The notes under the pieces were generated by a model, which saw nothing but the letters and a program-made list of their open reading frames with translations, was not told the origin of the DNA and searched no databases. From the NCBI GenBank assembly GCA_963808705.1, contig CAWEHB010000009.1, positions 124,001-188,000 on the forward strand: a DNA stretch of 64,000 nt, given 5' to 3'. This DNA comes from JASHPR01 sp963808705 (GTDB lineage: Bacteria > Actinomycetota > Actinomycetes > Streptosporangiales > Streptosporangiaceae). Shown here piece by piece: positions 31,128 through 39,936 of the stretch; the first letter of the stretch is position 1; every line of letters starts with the position of its first letter. The position numbers and the translations under genes are program-made.

Positions 31128-33569
31128 TCACTCGGAGCGCAGCACCGCGGCCGGGTTCAGCCGGGCGGAATGCCGACCGGACGGGAGCGTGACCGCGATC
31201 GCGGCGAGGATGGCCGCGGGCACCATGAGCAGCACCACGGTCACCGGCGTTATAGCGTCGGTGGACAGGCCGACCTCGTTGGCGAACAGCGCCCAGGCCC
31301 AGTGGCCGACGGCCACGCCGAGCGGCAGGCCGACCAGCAGGGCCAGCGCGGTCAGCGCCGTGACCTGCCAGGCGGTGATCGCGGCCAGTTGCCGGCGCAG
31401 CAGCCCGAGGGTCTTCAGGATGGCGAACTCACGCCGGCGCCGGCGCGCGGACGACATGGCGAACTGGCCGAGCACGGCGAGTCCGAGGACGGCGAGGACG
31501 CCGGCCAGCACCTCGGGCGTGGCGTCGATGCGGGCGTAGTTGCTGGCGCCGTTCGGGCGCTGGTCGGTGACCACGCAAGTGGGCTGCTCCACCGTGGCGC
31601 AGAAGGGGGCCATGGCTCGCTGGAACGCGCCGATGTCCGCGGCGTGGCGGGGCCCGGGAGCGAACCTCAGCAGCACGAAATTGTAGCCGCTGCCGTTGCC
31701 GGTGGCCGAGGATTGCGGCGTGAGCGTCGCCGCGGTCACGACCGCGCCCTGCCCCAGGTCGGTCGGGGTGAAGCTGCCCTGACCGAAGTACGGGAAGATG
31801 GCCCGGCCCACGATCCTGGCCGGGGCCGCCGAGCGGCCGGGGGGCGCGACCGGCACCGGCTGCCCGACGTTCTTGCCGACCTCGCGGAGCACCGAGGTGC
31901 CGAGCACGATCTCGCGGCCCGAGTGCGGCAGGCGGCCAGACAGCAGGGTCGGCGAGGCCATCGGTCCCCGGCCCGGGGCCAGGCCGATCGCGGGAATGAC
32001 GGTATCTCCGATCGTCACGGTGCCGTGCACGCCGTACGTCCAGCCGGACAGGCCGGGCACGTGCGCGGTCAGCCGGCCGAACTGCTGCGGCGTGATCACC
32101 CCGAAACCGAGGTCTATCTCCGCGTCCCAGTTCTGGCCGTACAGCCGCGGCGTGTGCACCAGGTGGAGCAGGTTCGCGCCGAAGGTCGCGGCGGCGGCCA
32201 CCGCGGCCACCGACAGGACCAGGCCGGCCAGGGCGCTGCGCACCGGCACCGCCGTGCGTCCCTGGCCCGGGTCGAAGGCGAGCCGCACGCCGGTCACGGC
32301 GGAGACCGGCGCGCCGGCCCGGGCCAGCCGCTCGGCCGCCTGCGAGCGGCGGCCCGGCACCCCGGCCGCGTCACGCTCGGCCGCGTGCCGGGCCGAGGCC
32401 AGCCGCCAGGCCGGCCAGGCCACCCGCGCCAGCAGCAAGATCACGGTCGCGGCGAAGCCTACGGCCAGCACCGGGACGTCGACGCTCAGCCCGGGATCGG
32501 GCTCGGCCGTCCGGGCCGGCCCGATCGGCATCACCGGGGAGGCCGCGATCGCCACGCCGCAGGCCAGCGCCGCGCCGGCGGCCACCGCCGCGGCAACCTC
32601 GATCAGGCCCGCGGCCAGCAACTGGCCGCGGGCCATGCCCAGCGCCGCGAGGGCGCCGTTGTCCCGGGACGCCGCCAGCAGCTGCCGCGAGGCCGCCTGG
32701 CCCACCACGAGCAGCGCGGTGGCCGCGAGGACCAGCGCGAACAGGCCCAGCGCCACGGCCTGGGGGCGGATCGACCGCTCGACCGCGGCGGCCTGCGCGG
32801 TCTCGTCGGCCACGAATATCTGCCCCCCGGTCGCCGCCTGGTACTTGCGCGCGAGGGCCTGAGCCTCGGCGCTGAAGCCGCTCACCGTATAACCCGGCCG
32901 CAGCTTCACGTACGCGCCGTCGAAGGCCAGGTAGCGGACGCCGAGCTCGCGGAAGAGCGCCTCGCTGCCGATGATGGTCGCGGTCTTGTCCAGATCATTG
33001 ACGGAAACGGCCGAGCCGCGGTCGATCATGACTCCGACCACGCGCTCGGACAGCCGGCGGATGGGACCGGAGCCCGAGCCGGCCACCGCCCCCATCTCGA
33101 GCCTGCTGCCGACCCACACGTGCAGGTCCCGCGCGCCGATCTGGTCGATCATCACCTCATCGGGACGGTCCGGGTTCGGCTGCCGCCCGGCGAGCATCCT
33201 CGGGATCTCCAGCGTGTGGCCGAACCTGTGGTCCAGCGGCACGACCACGGCGCCGGCGAAATCCGGCTTCCCGCCCGGCCCCACCGGCCCCACCTGCAGC
33301 CCGACGATCGGGGCGGTGGCCGCCACGCCCGGCAACCCGCCCAGCGCCTCGTCATAGTGGCCGCCGAATCCGCCGCCGGCGGGCCCGACGAGCACGTCGG
33401 ACGCCTTGGAGACGGCCAGGAACCTCGGGTAGGCGCTGTCCGTCCGCCGCGCGCCCGCCGCCGCCGTGAACACCACGCCCCCGGCCAGGCCCACCAGCAG
33501 GGCCAGGGCCGCCCAGCCCAGCCACCGGACGCGAAACTCATGCGCAGCCAGGCGCAGCACCGCTCGCAT
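31128..33569 (-). CDS. FtsX-like ABC transporter permease (MacB/LolE type)
   Basis: 813 residues. It has a first membrane segment at the N-terminus (WLGWAALALLVGLAGGVVFT). A large extracytoplasmic domain follows. The core FtsX block reads AVALGLFALVLAATALLVVG and RDNGALAALGMARGQLLAAG. A second repeat covers roughly residues 400-813, ending with REFAILKTLGLLRRQLAAIT and the final helices. The ATG at 33569 is preferred over a frame from 33644. Such permeases work with a separate ABC ATPase in lipoprotein export or signal relay. No ATPase gene is adjacent on this strand, so the partner must lie elsewhere. Confidence 0.85.
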   Translation of the reverse strand: MRAVLRLAAHEFRVRWLGWAALALLVGLAGGVVFTAAAGARRTDSAYPRFLAVSKASDVLVGPAGGGFGGHYDEALGGLPGVAATAPIVGLQVGPVGPGGKPDFAGAVVVPLDHRFGHTLEIPRMLAGRQPNPDRPDEVMIDQIGARDLHVWVGSRLEMGAVAGSGSGPIRRLSERVVGVMIDRGSAVSVNDLDKTATIIGSEALFRELGVRYLAFDGAYVKLRPGYTVSGFSAEAQALARKYQAATGGQIFVADETAQAAAVERSIRPQAVALGLFALVLAATALLVVGQAASRQLLAASRDNGALAALGMARGQLLAAGLIEVAAAVAAGAALACGVAIAASPVMPIGPARTAEPDPGLSVDVPVLAVGFAATVILLLARVAWPAWRLASARHAAERDAAGVPGRRSQAAERLARAGAPVSAVTGVRLAFDPGQGRTAVPVRSALAGLVLSVAAVAAAATFGANLLHLVHTPRLYGQNWDAEIDLGFGVITPQQFGRLTAHVPGLSGWTYGVHGTVTIGDTVIPAIGLAPGRGPMASPTLLSGRLPHSGREIVLGTSVLREVGKNVGQPVPVAPPGRSAAPARIVGRAIFPYFGQGSFTPTDLGQGAVVTAATLTPQSSATGNGSGYNFVLLRFAPGPRHAADIGAFQRAMAPFCATVEQPTCVVTDQRPNGASNYARIDATPEVLAGVLAVLGLAVLGQFAMSSARRRRREFAILKTLGLLRRQLAAITAWQVTALTALALLVGLPLGVAVGHWAWALFANEVGLSTDAITPVTVVLLMVPAAILAAIAVTLPSGRHSARLNPAAVLRSE

Positions 33570-33660
33570 TCCGTCAGTCTCGTCCTTGCCTCGGCGGGCG
33601 GCCAAGGGTGGTGCCTGGCTACCGCGCGGTGGGACCACCACCACCGCCGCCCGCCCGGGG

Positions 33661-33759
33661 CGAGGGCGGGCGGCCGGGTGGCGCCGGGCGAGGGCGGGCG
33701 GCCGGGTGGCGCCGGGCGAGGGCGGGCGGCCGGGTGGCGCCGGGCGAGGGCGGGCGGCC
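33661..33759. repeat. 28-bp tandem repeat, about 3.5 copies
   Basis: Three identical 28-base units (33661-33688, 33689-33716, 33717-33744) and a 15-base partial unit fill the spacer between the PatB-type and FtsX-type genes, ending at the PatB stop codon. Each unit begins CGAGGGCGGGCGGCCGGG. G-rich arrays like this can vary in copy number between strains. Confidence 0.9.
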
Positions 33760-34934
33760 TACGCCGGGCCGAGCGCGGCGGCGATGTGCTCGACCATCTC
33801 GGTGAGGATGGGGTGGGGGGTGGCGAAGTTGAGCCGGAACGCTCCCGCCCCGCCCGCGCCGAACCGGGGTCCGTCCACCACCGTGACGTGCGCGCGGTCG
33901 GTGACCAGATCGCCGGGTGAGCCCGCCAGGTCCAGCGCGGTGCAGTCGAGCCAGGCGAGGTAGGTGCCGTCGGGCGGGCGGTAGCGCACCTGGGGCAGGT
34001 GCGTGCCGATCAGGCCGGCGAGCAGTCGGCGGCCGTCGTCGAGGTAGCCGAGGACCTCGTCCAGCCAGGCCTCCCCGTGCCGGAACGCGGCGATGTTGGC
34101 CACGACGCCGGGATTGCTCGCGCCGTGCGCCGCGAAGAAGCCCATCTCGTCCCAGCGCTGCCGGTCGGACTCGTTGGTCAGGATCACCTGGGCGCACTTG
34201 AGGCCGGGCAGGTTCCACGCCTTGGACGCGGACGTGGCGGTCAGGGTGTGCGCCGCGGCCGCGGCGGAGGTGGACGCGTAGGGGAGGTGGCGCGTCCCCG
34301 GGTAGACGATCGGGCCGTGGATCTCGTCGGCGAAGACCCGCCCGCCGTGCCGGTCGACGACGTCGGTCAGCCGCGCCATCTCGCCGGCGGTGAACACCCG
34401 CCCCAGCGGGTTGTACGGGTTGCAGAACACGACCAGGTGGCCCCCGGCCCGGAACGCGCCGGAGATCGCGTCGAGGTCGAGGGTGAAGAAGCCGGCGTCG
34501 TCCCGCATCCGGACCTGAATGATCTCGCGGCCGAGGAGCCCCGGCACGGTGAGGAACGGCATGTAGGCCGGAGTCGGCAGGATGACCGGTGAGCCCGGGC
34601 GCGAGAAATGCGTGATCGCGATCTCGAACGCCTTGATCACGTCGGGGACGTGATGGATCAGCGCCGGGTCGACCTCCCAGCCGTAGCGGCGCTGCTGGAA
34701 TTCCGCGCACGCCGCGGCGAGCTCTTCGGCCAGCGGCGGCGGCAGGTAGCCGAAGTTCGCCTGGGCCGACAGCCCGGCGAGCGCGTCGAGGATCGGGGGC
34801 GCGGCGCCGAAGTCCATTTCCGCCACGGCCGCCCCGAACCCGTCCGGGCCGGGGGCGGTCCACTTGGCGCTGCCACGGGCCCGCAGCATCGCCGCGGTGG
34901 TGGTGTCGATGGCCTCTCGCAGAGTCGCTGGCAC
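33759..34934 (-). CDS. MalY/PatB-type pyridoxal-phosphate C-S lyase or aminotransferase
   Basis: 391 residues, fold-type I PLP enzyme. Substrate-domain start: WTAPGPDGFGAAVAEMDFG. Cofactor residues include FCNPYNPLGRVF (Asn), VFADEIHGPIVY (Asp) and the Schiff-base Lys in ATSASKAWNLPGLKCA. The carboxylate-binding Arg is in GAFRLNFATP. The branch cleaves cystathionine or other Cys conjugates to thiol, pyruvate and ammonia. The GTG at 34934 follows GGAGG by about nine bases; a GTG at 34949 overlaps that site and is less likely. It could supply homocysteine, but it is far from the methyl operon. Confidence 0.85.
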   Translation of the reverse strand: MPATLREAIDTTTAAMLRARGSAKWTAPGPDGFGAAVAEMDFGAAPPILDALAGLSAQANFGYLPPPLAEELAAACAEFQQRRYGWEVDPALIHHVPDVIKAFEIAITHFSRPGSPVILPTPAYMPFLTVPGLLGREIIQVRMRDDAGFFTLDLDAISGAFRAGGHLVVFCNPYNPLGRVFTAGEMARLTDVVDRHGGRVFADEIHGPIVYPGTRHLPYASTSAAAAAHTLTATSASKAWNLPGLKCAQVILTNESDRQRWDEMGFFAAHGASNPGVVANIAAFRHGEAWLDEVLGYLDDGRRLLAGLIGTHLPQVRYRPPDGTYLAWLDCTALDLAGSPGDLVTDRAHVTVVDGPRFGAGGAGAFRLNFATPHPILTEMVEHIAAALGPA

Positions 34935-34951
34935 AGGGCTATCCTCCACCC

Positions 34952-36295
34952 ATGCCGGAGGTGCTTACCGCGCCGCGAGTCCTGACCGGCGACCAGGCCG
35001 TCACCGACGGCGCGGTAGTGATCGGCGACCGCACCGTGAGCTGGGTCGGCCCCGCGGGGGCGCTGCCCGGCGAGTACCTGGCGCTGCCGCGGGCGGACTA
35101 CCCGGGGTCGACGATCCTGCCCGGGCTGATCGACAGCCATGTCCATCTCGGGTTCGACGGCGGGCCGAAGCCGGCCGCGCGGATGCGCGGCGCCACCGAC
35201 GAGCAGCAACTGGTGCTGATGCTGCACAACGCGCGGCAACTGCTCGGCGTGGGCGTGACCACCGCCCGCGACCTGGGCGCGCGGGCCTACCTGGACGTGG
35301 TGGTGCGCGACGCCATCGCCGAGGGTCTGGCCCGCGGCCCGCGGATGGTCGTGGCCGGCAGCCCGGTCACCGTCACCGGCGGCCACTGCTGGTTCATGGG
35401 GGGCGAGGCGGACAGCGAGGACGACCTGCGGCGCATCGTCCGCACCCATCACAAGCACGGCGCCGACCTGATCAAGGTCATGGCGACCGGCGGGTTCATG
35501 ACCCGGGGATCGGCACCCTGGCACGCCCAGTTCACCACCGCGCAGCTGGCCGTGATCGTGGAAGAGGCGAGACGGGTCGACAAGCCGGTCGCGGCGCACG
35601 CCCACGGCATCGAGGGCATCCGGCGGGCCGTGGAAGCCGGGGTCACCACGATCGAGCACTGTTCGTTCGTCACCGAAACCAACGAGCGGCGCTTCGACGA
35701 GGCCCTCGCCGCCCGGATCGCGGAGCAGCAGATCTTCGTCTGCCCCACCATGAACGTGAACGCGCCCTATGTCGCCGCGCTGACCGGCATCAAGGTCGGC
35801 CAGCACGCCAAGGCCCTGCACGAGATGGGGGTGCGGATCATCACGGGCACCGACGCGGGCATCGACAACAACCCGCATCACCAGTACCTCGGCGGGCTGG
35901 AGTACCTCGTCACCCTGGGCTTCCGGCCCGAGCAGGTGCTCGCGATGGCCACCACCGAGGCGGCGGCGGCGCTCGGCGTGGGCGCGGTGACCGGCCGCCT
36001 CGCGCCCGGCTACGACGCCGACCTCATCGTCGTGGACGGCGACCCACGAGCCGACATCGCCGCGGCGGGCAAGCTGCGGCGCGTCATCGCCCGCGGCCGC
36101 GACTACCTGCCCGACAGCGGCCGTTTCGACGTCAGCGCACCCGGCACGCCGTTCGCGTCACCCGAGCACCGCGTCGATCTGCGGCTGCTCACCGCGGCGA
36201 CCAGGCGGCGCACCCCGTCAGGCCGGGCGGCACCCGCCGTAGAGGACGTTCTCCAGGTGCTTCCAGTAGACGTCGATCCCCCGGAACCCGGCTGA
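34952..36295 (+). CDS. Metal-dependent amidohydrolase (imidazolonepropionase/prolidase-like)
   Basis: 447 residues. Metal-site motifs of subtype-I amidohydrolases are complete: LPGLIDSHVHLGFDGG (HxH), LIKVMATGGFM (bridging Lys), AAHAHGIEGI (His), TTIEHCSF (His) and ITGTDAGIDNNPH (Asp). The C-terminal beta-sandwich return is GRLAPGYDADLIVVDGDPR. The family hydrolyses cyclic amides or dipeptides. The ATG at 34952 diverges from the PatB-type gene by only 17 bases and lacks a ribosome site, so it may be leaderless. The last 26 codons overlap the convergent methyltransferase gene and look non-conserved. Confidence 0.82.
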   Translation: MPEVLTAPRVLTGDQAVTDGAVVIGDRTVSWVGPAGALPGEYLALPRADYPGSTILPGLIDSHVHLGFDGGPKPAARMRGATDEQQLVLMLHNARQLLGVGVTTARDLGARAYLDVVVRDAIAEGLARGPRMVVAGSPVTVTGGHCWFMGGEADSEDDLRRIVRTHHKHGADLIKVMATGGFMTRGSAPWHAQFTTAQLAVIVEEARRVDKPVAAHAHGIEGIRRAVEAGVTTIEHCSFVTETNERRFDEALAARIAEQQIFVCPTMNVNAPYVAALTGIKVGQHAKALHEMGVRIITGTDAGIDNNPHHQYLGGLEYLVTLGFRPEQVLAMATTEAAAALGVGAVTGRLAPGYDADLIVVDGDPRADIAAAGKLRRVIARGRDYLPDSGRFDVSAPGTPFASPEHRVDLRLLTAATRRRTPSGRAAPAVEDVLQVLPVDVDPPEPG

Positions 36296-36940
36296 TCGCA
36301 GGTACTCCAGCTGCTGGGCGAGCGGGATGATGTAGCGGACGTGGTTTTCCCAGCGGGCCCGCTGCTCCGCCGTGCGGTGTGCCCGCTGGTGCGCCGCCTC
36401 CGGGTCGTCGTGGTCGTTGACCCGCTGCCACGCGGCTTCGACCAGGGGATCCTCCGCGCGCACCGGGTCGTAGTTGAGGTACCAGCCGCCCGGCGCGAGG
36501 TGGTCGTAGATCTCGGCGAACAGGCCCCGCTTGCGCTCGTCGGGCAGGTGATGGACGCACATCGAGGTCACCACCGCGTCGAGCGCGGCCGGGATCGCCG
36601 CAGGCCACTCGCGGCCCGACATGTCGAACTCGACGTAGGTGTACCGTCCCGCGAAGGGCTCCATCTCGCGCTCCCCCGCCCGCATCATCTCGGCCGAGAA
36701 GTCGGCGAGGATCGCGGTGCTGCGCGGGTGCGCCCCGAGTATCGCGCGCGACGCGGCCCCGGTCCCCGCGCCCAGGTCCAGGAACGTGAACGCCTCCTGT
36801 TCGCCGAAGGGCAGCAGGGCGGCCATGAGCCGCCGCTGGGCCACGCGCTTCCGCTCGCGTTTGGCCTCTTCCGCCGCCCAGGCCTGCACGATCTGCTCCG
36901 ACTGCCAGATGGCCGCGTTCGTGTCCGCCGAGTGTTCCAT
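36218..36940 (-). CDS. Class I SAM-dependent methyltransferase
   Basis: 240 residues of the small Methyltransf_25-like type. Motif I is AFTFLDLGAGTGAASRAILG, followed by STAILADFSAEMMRAGERE (acidic residue for the SAM ribose), YVEFDM, and DAVVTSMCVHHLPDERKR (motif IV region). The C-terminal part YLRSAGFRGIDVYWKHLENV is the usual closing sheet. Acceptor unknown. It converges on the amidohydrolase with 78 bases of coding overlap, which is unusually long. Confidence 0.85.
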   Translation of the reverse strand: MEHSADTNAAIWQSEQIVQAWAAEEAKRERKRVAQRRLMAALLPFGEQEAFTFLDLGAGTGAASRAILGAHPRSTAILADFSAEMMRAGEREMEPFAGRYTYVEFDMSGREWPAAIPAALDAVVTSMCVHHLPDERKRGLFAEIYDHLAPGGWYLNYDPVRAEDPLVEAAWQRVNDHDDPEAAHQRAHRTAEQRARWENHVRYIIPLAQQLEYLRSAGFRGIDVYWKHLENVLYGGCRPA

Positions 36941-36998
36941 GAGCTGACCGTAGCGGACCGGCCCGGCGCGGCCGCGATCCCGGTCACGCGGGCCGCGG

Positions 36999-37856
36999 TC
37001 AGGTATCGATGTTCGGGTTGCGGCCGCCGATGGGCACCAGGCGCGCGGGCGGCTCGGGAAGCACCACCGCCGACCGGACGCTCAGGTCGGGCCGGACGTG
37101 CACGAGCTCGCCGGGGGCCAGCATGCGCCAGCCGCTCTCGCCGTCGAGCTGCTCGGAAGCGATCACGACGGACGGGGCGGAATGCAGCGCGGGCACGTGT
37201 ATCGAGGACGTCGCGCTGCGCACGTGCAGGCCCGGCGACCCGGCGGGGCCCTGGCCCGGGCAGGCCGGCCGCTCGATGATGTGCAGGGCGTGCTGGGCGG
37301 GGTAGCGCAGCGCCCACAGCTCGTCCGGCGTGGCCACGACGGCGTTCAGCGACGAGACCGGCAGGCGGGCGGCGATCCACCGGGCCGCGGCCGTGATCCC
37401 CGCGGCCACGTCGCCGCCGTGCGCGTCGGCCTGCTGGGTGATCAGCGCGAAGTAGCGCTCGGAGTCGGTGTCGCCCAGCACCAGGCTGGCGTAGGAGCCC
37501 AGCTGGGCATCCAGGCGCGCCAGCTCGCCGAAGCCGCCGTTGTGCGCCATGATGCGGCCGCGCATCGCGAAGGGGTGGGTGTTCCGCACCGTCCGGCCGC
37601 CTGTGCTCGCCAGGCGGACGTGCGCGACAAAGGTCGCCGACTCGGCCTGCCGGGCCTCGTGGATGAACTCCTCGTCCTCGAACGCGGGCTCCGGCTGCTT
37701 GTCGAGGACGGGCGCGCCCGCAGGGTCAAAGAACCCGATGCCGCTACCGTCGACGTTGCGCCGGCTCTGCGCCTCCAGCGAGTCGGGGGCGTCCAGCAGC
37801 CAGAACGTCGCGGGCACGCGGGCGGTGCCCGCGGTCAGCCCGAACAAGCGGCACAT
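36999..37856 (-). CDS. Class II glutamine amidotransferase (EgtC/YafJ-like)
   Basis: 285 residues beginning MCRLFGLTAG, where Cys2 becomes the N-terminal nucleophile after Met removal. Glutamine-site motifs follow: SRRNVDGSGIGFF, FVAHVRLASTGGRTVRNTHP and MAHNGGFGELARL. LGDTDSERYFALI is the usual motif before the C-terminal half. No synthase domain is present, so it either hydrolyses a gamma-glutamyl substrate (as EgtC does) or pairs with another protein. The neighbours do not contain ergothioneine genes, so I leave the substrate open. Confidence 0.85.
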   Translation of the reverse strand: MCRLFGLTAGTARVPATFWLLDAPDSLEAQSRRNVDGSGIGFFDPAGAPVLDKQPEPAFEDEEFIHEARQAESATFVAHVRLASTGGRTVRNTHPFAMRGRIMAHNGGFGELARLDAQLGSYASLVLGDTDSERYFALITQQADAHGGDVAAGITAAARWIAARLPVSSLNAVVATPDELWALRYPAQHALHIIERPACPGQGPAGSPGLHVRSATSSIHVPALHSAPSVVIASEQLDGESGWRMLAPGELVHVRPDLSVRSAVVLPEPPARLVPIGGRNPNIDT

Positions 37857-38003
37857 GGCATCCCCTCCGCCGGGGTCATGATAACCATGCCAGCCGCGGA
37901 TGACGGCCGGCGAGCCGGCCGCGGGTGGTGACCCGGACGTTGCGCCTCCTCGGTGACGATCCGCAGGTAGCCGGGACCGGCGGGACCGGCGGGATCACCG
38001 GGG

Positions 38004-38933
38004 TCAGGCACGGGCCAGCACCTCCTGGCCGAGCAGCCGGATGTGGTCGAGGTCCAGCGGGTCGTAGATGTGGAAGTACACGGTGTCGATGCCGGCCGCC
38101 GCGTACCCGTCCAGCGCGGCCAGCACGTCCGCGGGGGTGCCGGTCACGCCGGCCCGCAGCAGCCGCGCCCCGGGCTCGCCGAGCGACGCCGCCCGGCGCT
38201 GGGCCTCCGCCCGGGTGGCGCCGCAGCACACCGGCAGCGTGGTCGACAGCCGCACCGCAGCCGGGTCCCGGCCGCGGGAGGCGCAGACGCGCCGGAAGAA
38301 GGCGAACCGCTCGGCGATGCCGTCGCCGAGGCCGAGGCCGCTGTTGAACTCGTCGGCGAACCGGGCCGCGAGCGATGGGGTCCGGCGCGGCCCCCCGCCG
38401 CCGATGATGATCCGGGGCGGCGCCGCGGGCTGCCGGTCGGGGAAGTTCGCGCACTCGTCGATCTGGTAGTGCTTGCCCGCGAAGCTGAACGTCTCCCCCC
38501 GCGGCGTGGACCACAGCCCGGTGATCACGTTCAGCTGCTCCTCCAGCCGGTCGAACCGCTCGCCGACCGGCGGGAACGGGATGCCGAACGACCGGTGCTC
38601 CCGCTCGTACCAGGCCGCGCCGATGCCGAGCTCGACCCGCCCCCCGCTCATCGCGTGCACCGTGGCCACGGCGATGGCCAGCGGGCCGGGCAGGCGGAAC
38701 GTGGACGCGGTCATCAGGGTGCCGAGCCGGACCCGGCTGGTCTGCAGCGCTAGCCCGGCCAGCGTCACCCAGGAGTCGGTCGGCAGGTAGCCAGGGTCGC
38801 CGGCGTCGATGCCGAGGTAGTGGTCGGAGCGGAAGAAGGCGTCAAAGCCCGCCTCCTCCGTCGTCCGGGCCAGCGCCAGGATCTGGTCGTACGTCGCGCC
38901 GCGACGCGGCTCCATCAGCACCCGCAGCCGCAT
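38004..38933 (-). CDS. LLM-class (probably F420-dependent) oxidoreductase
   Basis: 309 residues, luciferase-like TIM barrel. Marks: RTTEEAGFDAFFRSDHYLG, SRVRLGTLMTASTFRLPGPL, MSGGRVELGIGAAWYEREH, FPPVGERFDRLEEQL and RIIIGGGGPRRTPSLAARFA. These fit the actinobacterial F420-dependent branch, though FMN cannot be excluded. ATG 38933 has AAGGAG at seven bases. Its first 92 bases overlap the tail of the ABC ATPase gene upstream, so it is read as the last gene of that operon. It may oxidise or reduce the compound imported by the transporter. Confidence 0.85.
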   Translation of the reverse strand: MRLRVLMEPRRGATYDQILALARTTEEAGFDAFFRSDHYLGIDAGDPGYLPTDSWVTLAGLALQTSRVRLGTLMTASTFRLPGPLAIAVATVHAMSGGRVELGIGAAWYEREHRSFGIPFPPVGERFDRLEEQLNVITGLWSTPRGETFSFAGKHYQIDECANFPDRQPAAPPRIIIGGGGPRRTPSLAARFADEFNSGLGLGDGIAERFAFFRRVCASRGRDPAAVRLSTTLPVCCGATRAEAQRRAASLGEPGARLLRAGVTGTPADVLAALDGYAAAGIDTVYFHIYDPLDLDHIRLLGQEVLARA

Positions 38934-39936
38934 GGCGATCTCCTTCCGGGATCAGCGGGAAGTGGCAGGCGACCAGGTGATCGGGCGCCAGCGGGCGCAG
39001 CGGCGGCTCCTGCGCCGCGCAGCGCTCGGCCGCCCGCGGGCACCTGGTCCGGAACCGGCAGCCGCTGGGCGGGCTGATCGGCGACGGGGGCTCGCCCCGG
39101 ATCGTCTCGCCGGAGCGCGCCGCGGCCAGGCCGGGGTCCGGGCTGGGGATGGAGGCGAGCAGCGCCGCGGTGTACGGGTGGAACGCCTCCCGGTAGATCG
39201 ACCCCGCGGGCCCCACCTCGCACAGCTTGCCGAGGTACATCACCGCCACCCGGTCGCTGACCTGCTTGACCAGCGCCAGGTCGTGCGCGATGAACAGGTA
39301 GGACAGGCCGAGCTCGCCGCGCAGCCGCTCGAACAGGTTGAGCACCTGGGCCTGGATGAGCGTGTCGAGCGAGGACACCGCCTCGTCGCAGATGATCAGC
39401 GCGGGGGCGAGCGCCACGGCGCGGGCGATTGCCACGCGCTGGCACTGGCCGCCGGACAGCTCCCGGGGGCGCCGCCCGCCGTATCGGCCCGGGTCCAGGC
39501 CGACGAGCTCGAGGACCTCGGCCACGCGCCGTTTGCGTTGCGCGTGATTCCCGATCTGGTAGGCGACGAGCGGCTCGGCGACGATCTGCGACACCCGCCA
39601 CATGGGGTCCAGCGACCCGAACGGGTCCTGGAACACCATCTGCAGGTGACGGCGGGTCTCCAGGAGCCGGCGGCCGCGCAGCGTGACCAGGTCGGCTCCC
39701 TGGAACCGGACCTCGCCCGATTTCGGCTGCGGGGCCTGCATCAGCGACCGGGCCAGCGTGGTCTTGCCGGACCCGGTCTCGCCGACGATGCCGAGGGTCT
39801 CGCCCCGCCGGACGTCGAACGAGACGTCGGAGACGGCCTGGACCACGCCGCCCCGGACGCCGCCCGAGTCACGGACCACGAACTCCTGGACGACGTGGCG
39901 CGCCTCCAGCAGGACGTCCGGCGGTGGCGTGCTCAC
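38842..39936 (-). CDS. Peptide-type ABC transporter ATPase, OppF/DppF-like
   Basis: 364 residues. Walker A GIVGETGSGKTTLA, Q-loop MVFQDPFGSLDP, signature ELSGGQCQRVAIARA and Walker B ALIICDEAVSSLD are complete. The oligopeptide_HPY region reads YTAALLASIPSPDP and its Cys cluster (CRFRTRCPRAAERC) can bind an Fe-S cluster in this family. After the normal end (VACHFPL) the frame runs on about 35 codons into the LLM gene. The GTG at 39936 overlaps the OppD stop. It energises the importer together with the OppD-like protein. Confidence 0.88.
   Translation of the reverse strand: MSTPPPDVLLEARHVVQEFVVRDSGGVRGGVVQAVSDVSFDVRRGETLGIVGETGSGKTTLARSLMQAPQPKSGEVRFQGADLVTLRGRRLLETRRHLQMVFQDPFGSLDPMWRVSQIVAEPLVAYQIGNHAQRKRRVAEVLELVGLDPGRYGGRRPRELSGGQCQRVAIARAVALAPALIICDEAVSSLDTLIQAQVLNLFERLRGELGLSYLFIAHDLALVKQVSDRVAVMYLGKLCEVGPAGSIYREAFHPYTAALLASIPSPDPGLAAARSGETIRGEPPSPISPPSGCRFRTRCPRAAERCAAQEPPLRPLAPDHLVACHFPLIPEGDRHAAAGADGAASRRDVRPDPGAGPDDGGGGL

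Noticed and set aside
33661..33759. CRISPR array
   Set aside because: The units are directly abutting tandem repeats with no spacers, and no cas genes are present.
30699..33920. 1073-codon forward frame opposite the FtsX-type permease
   Set aside because: It is the antisense shadow of the permease, with repetitive Arg/Gly/His text and no domains.
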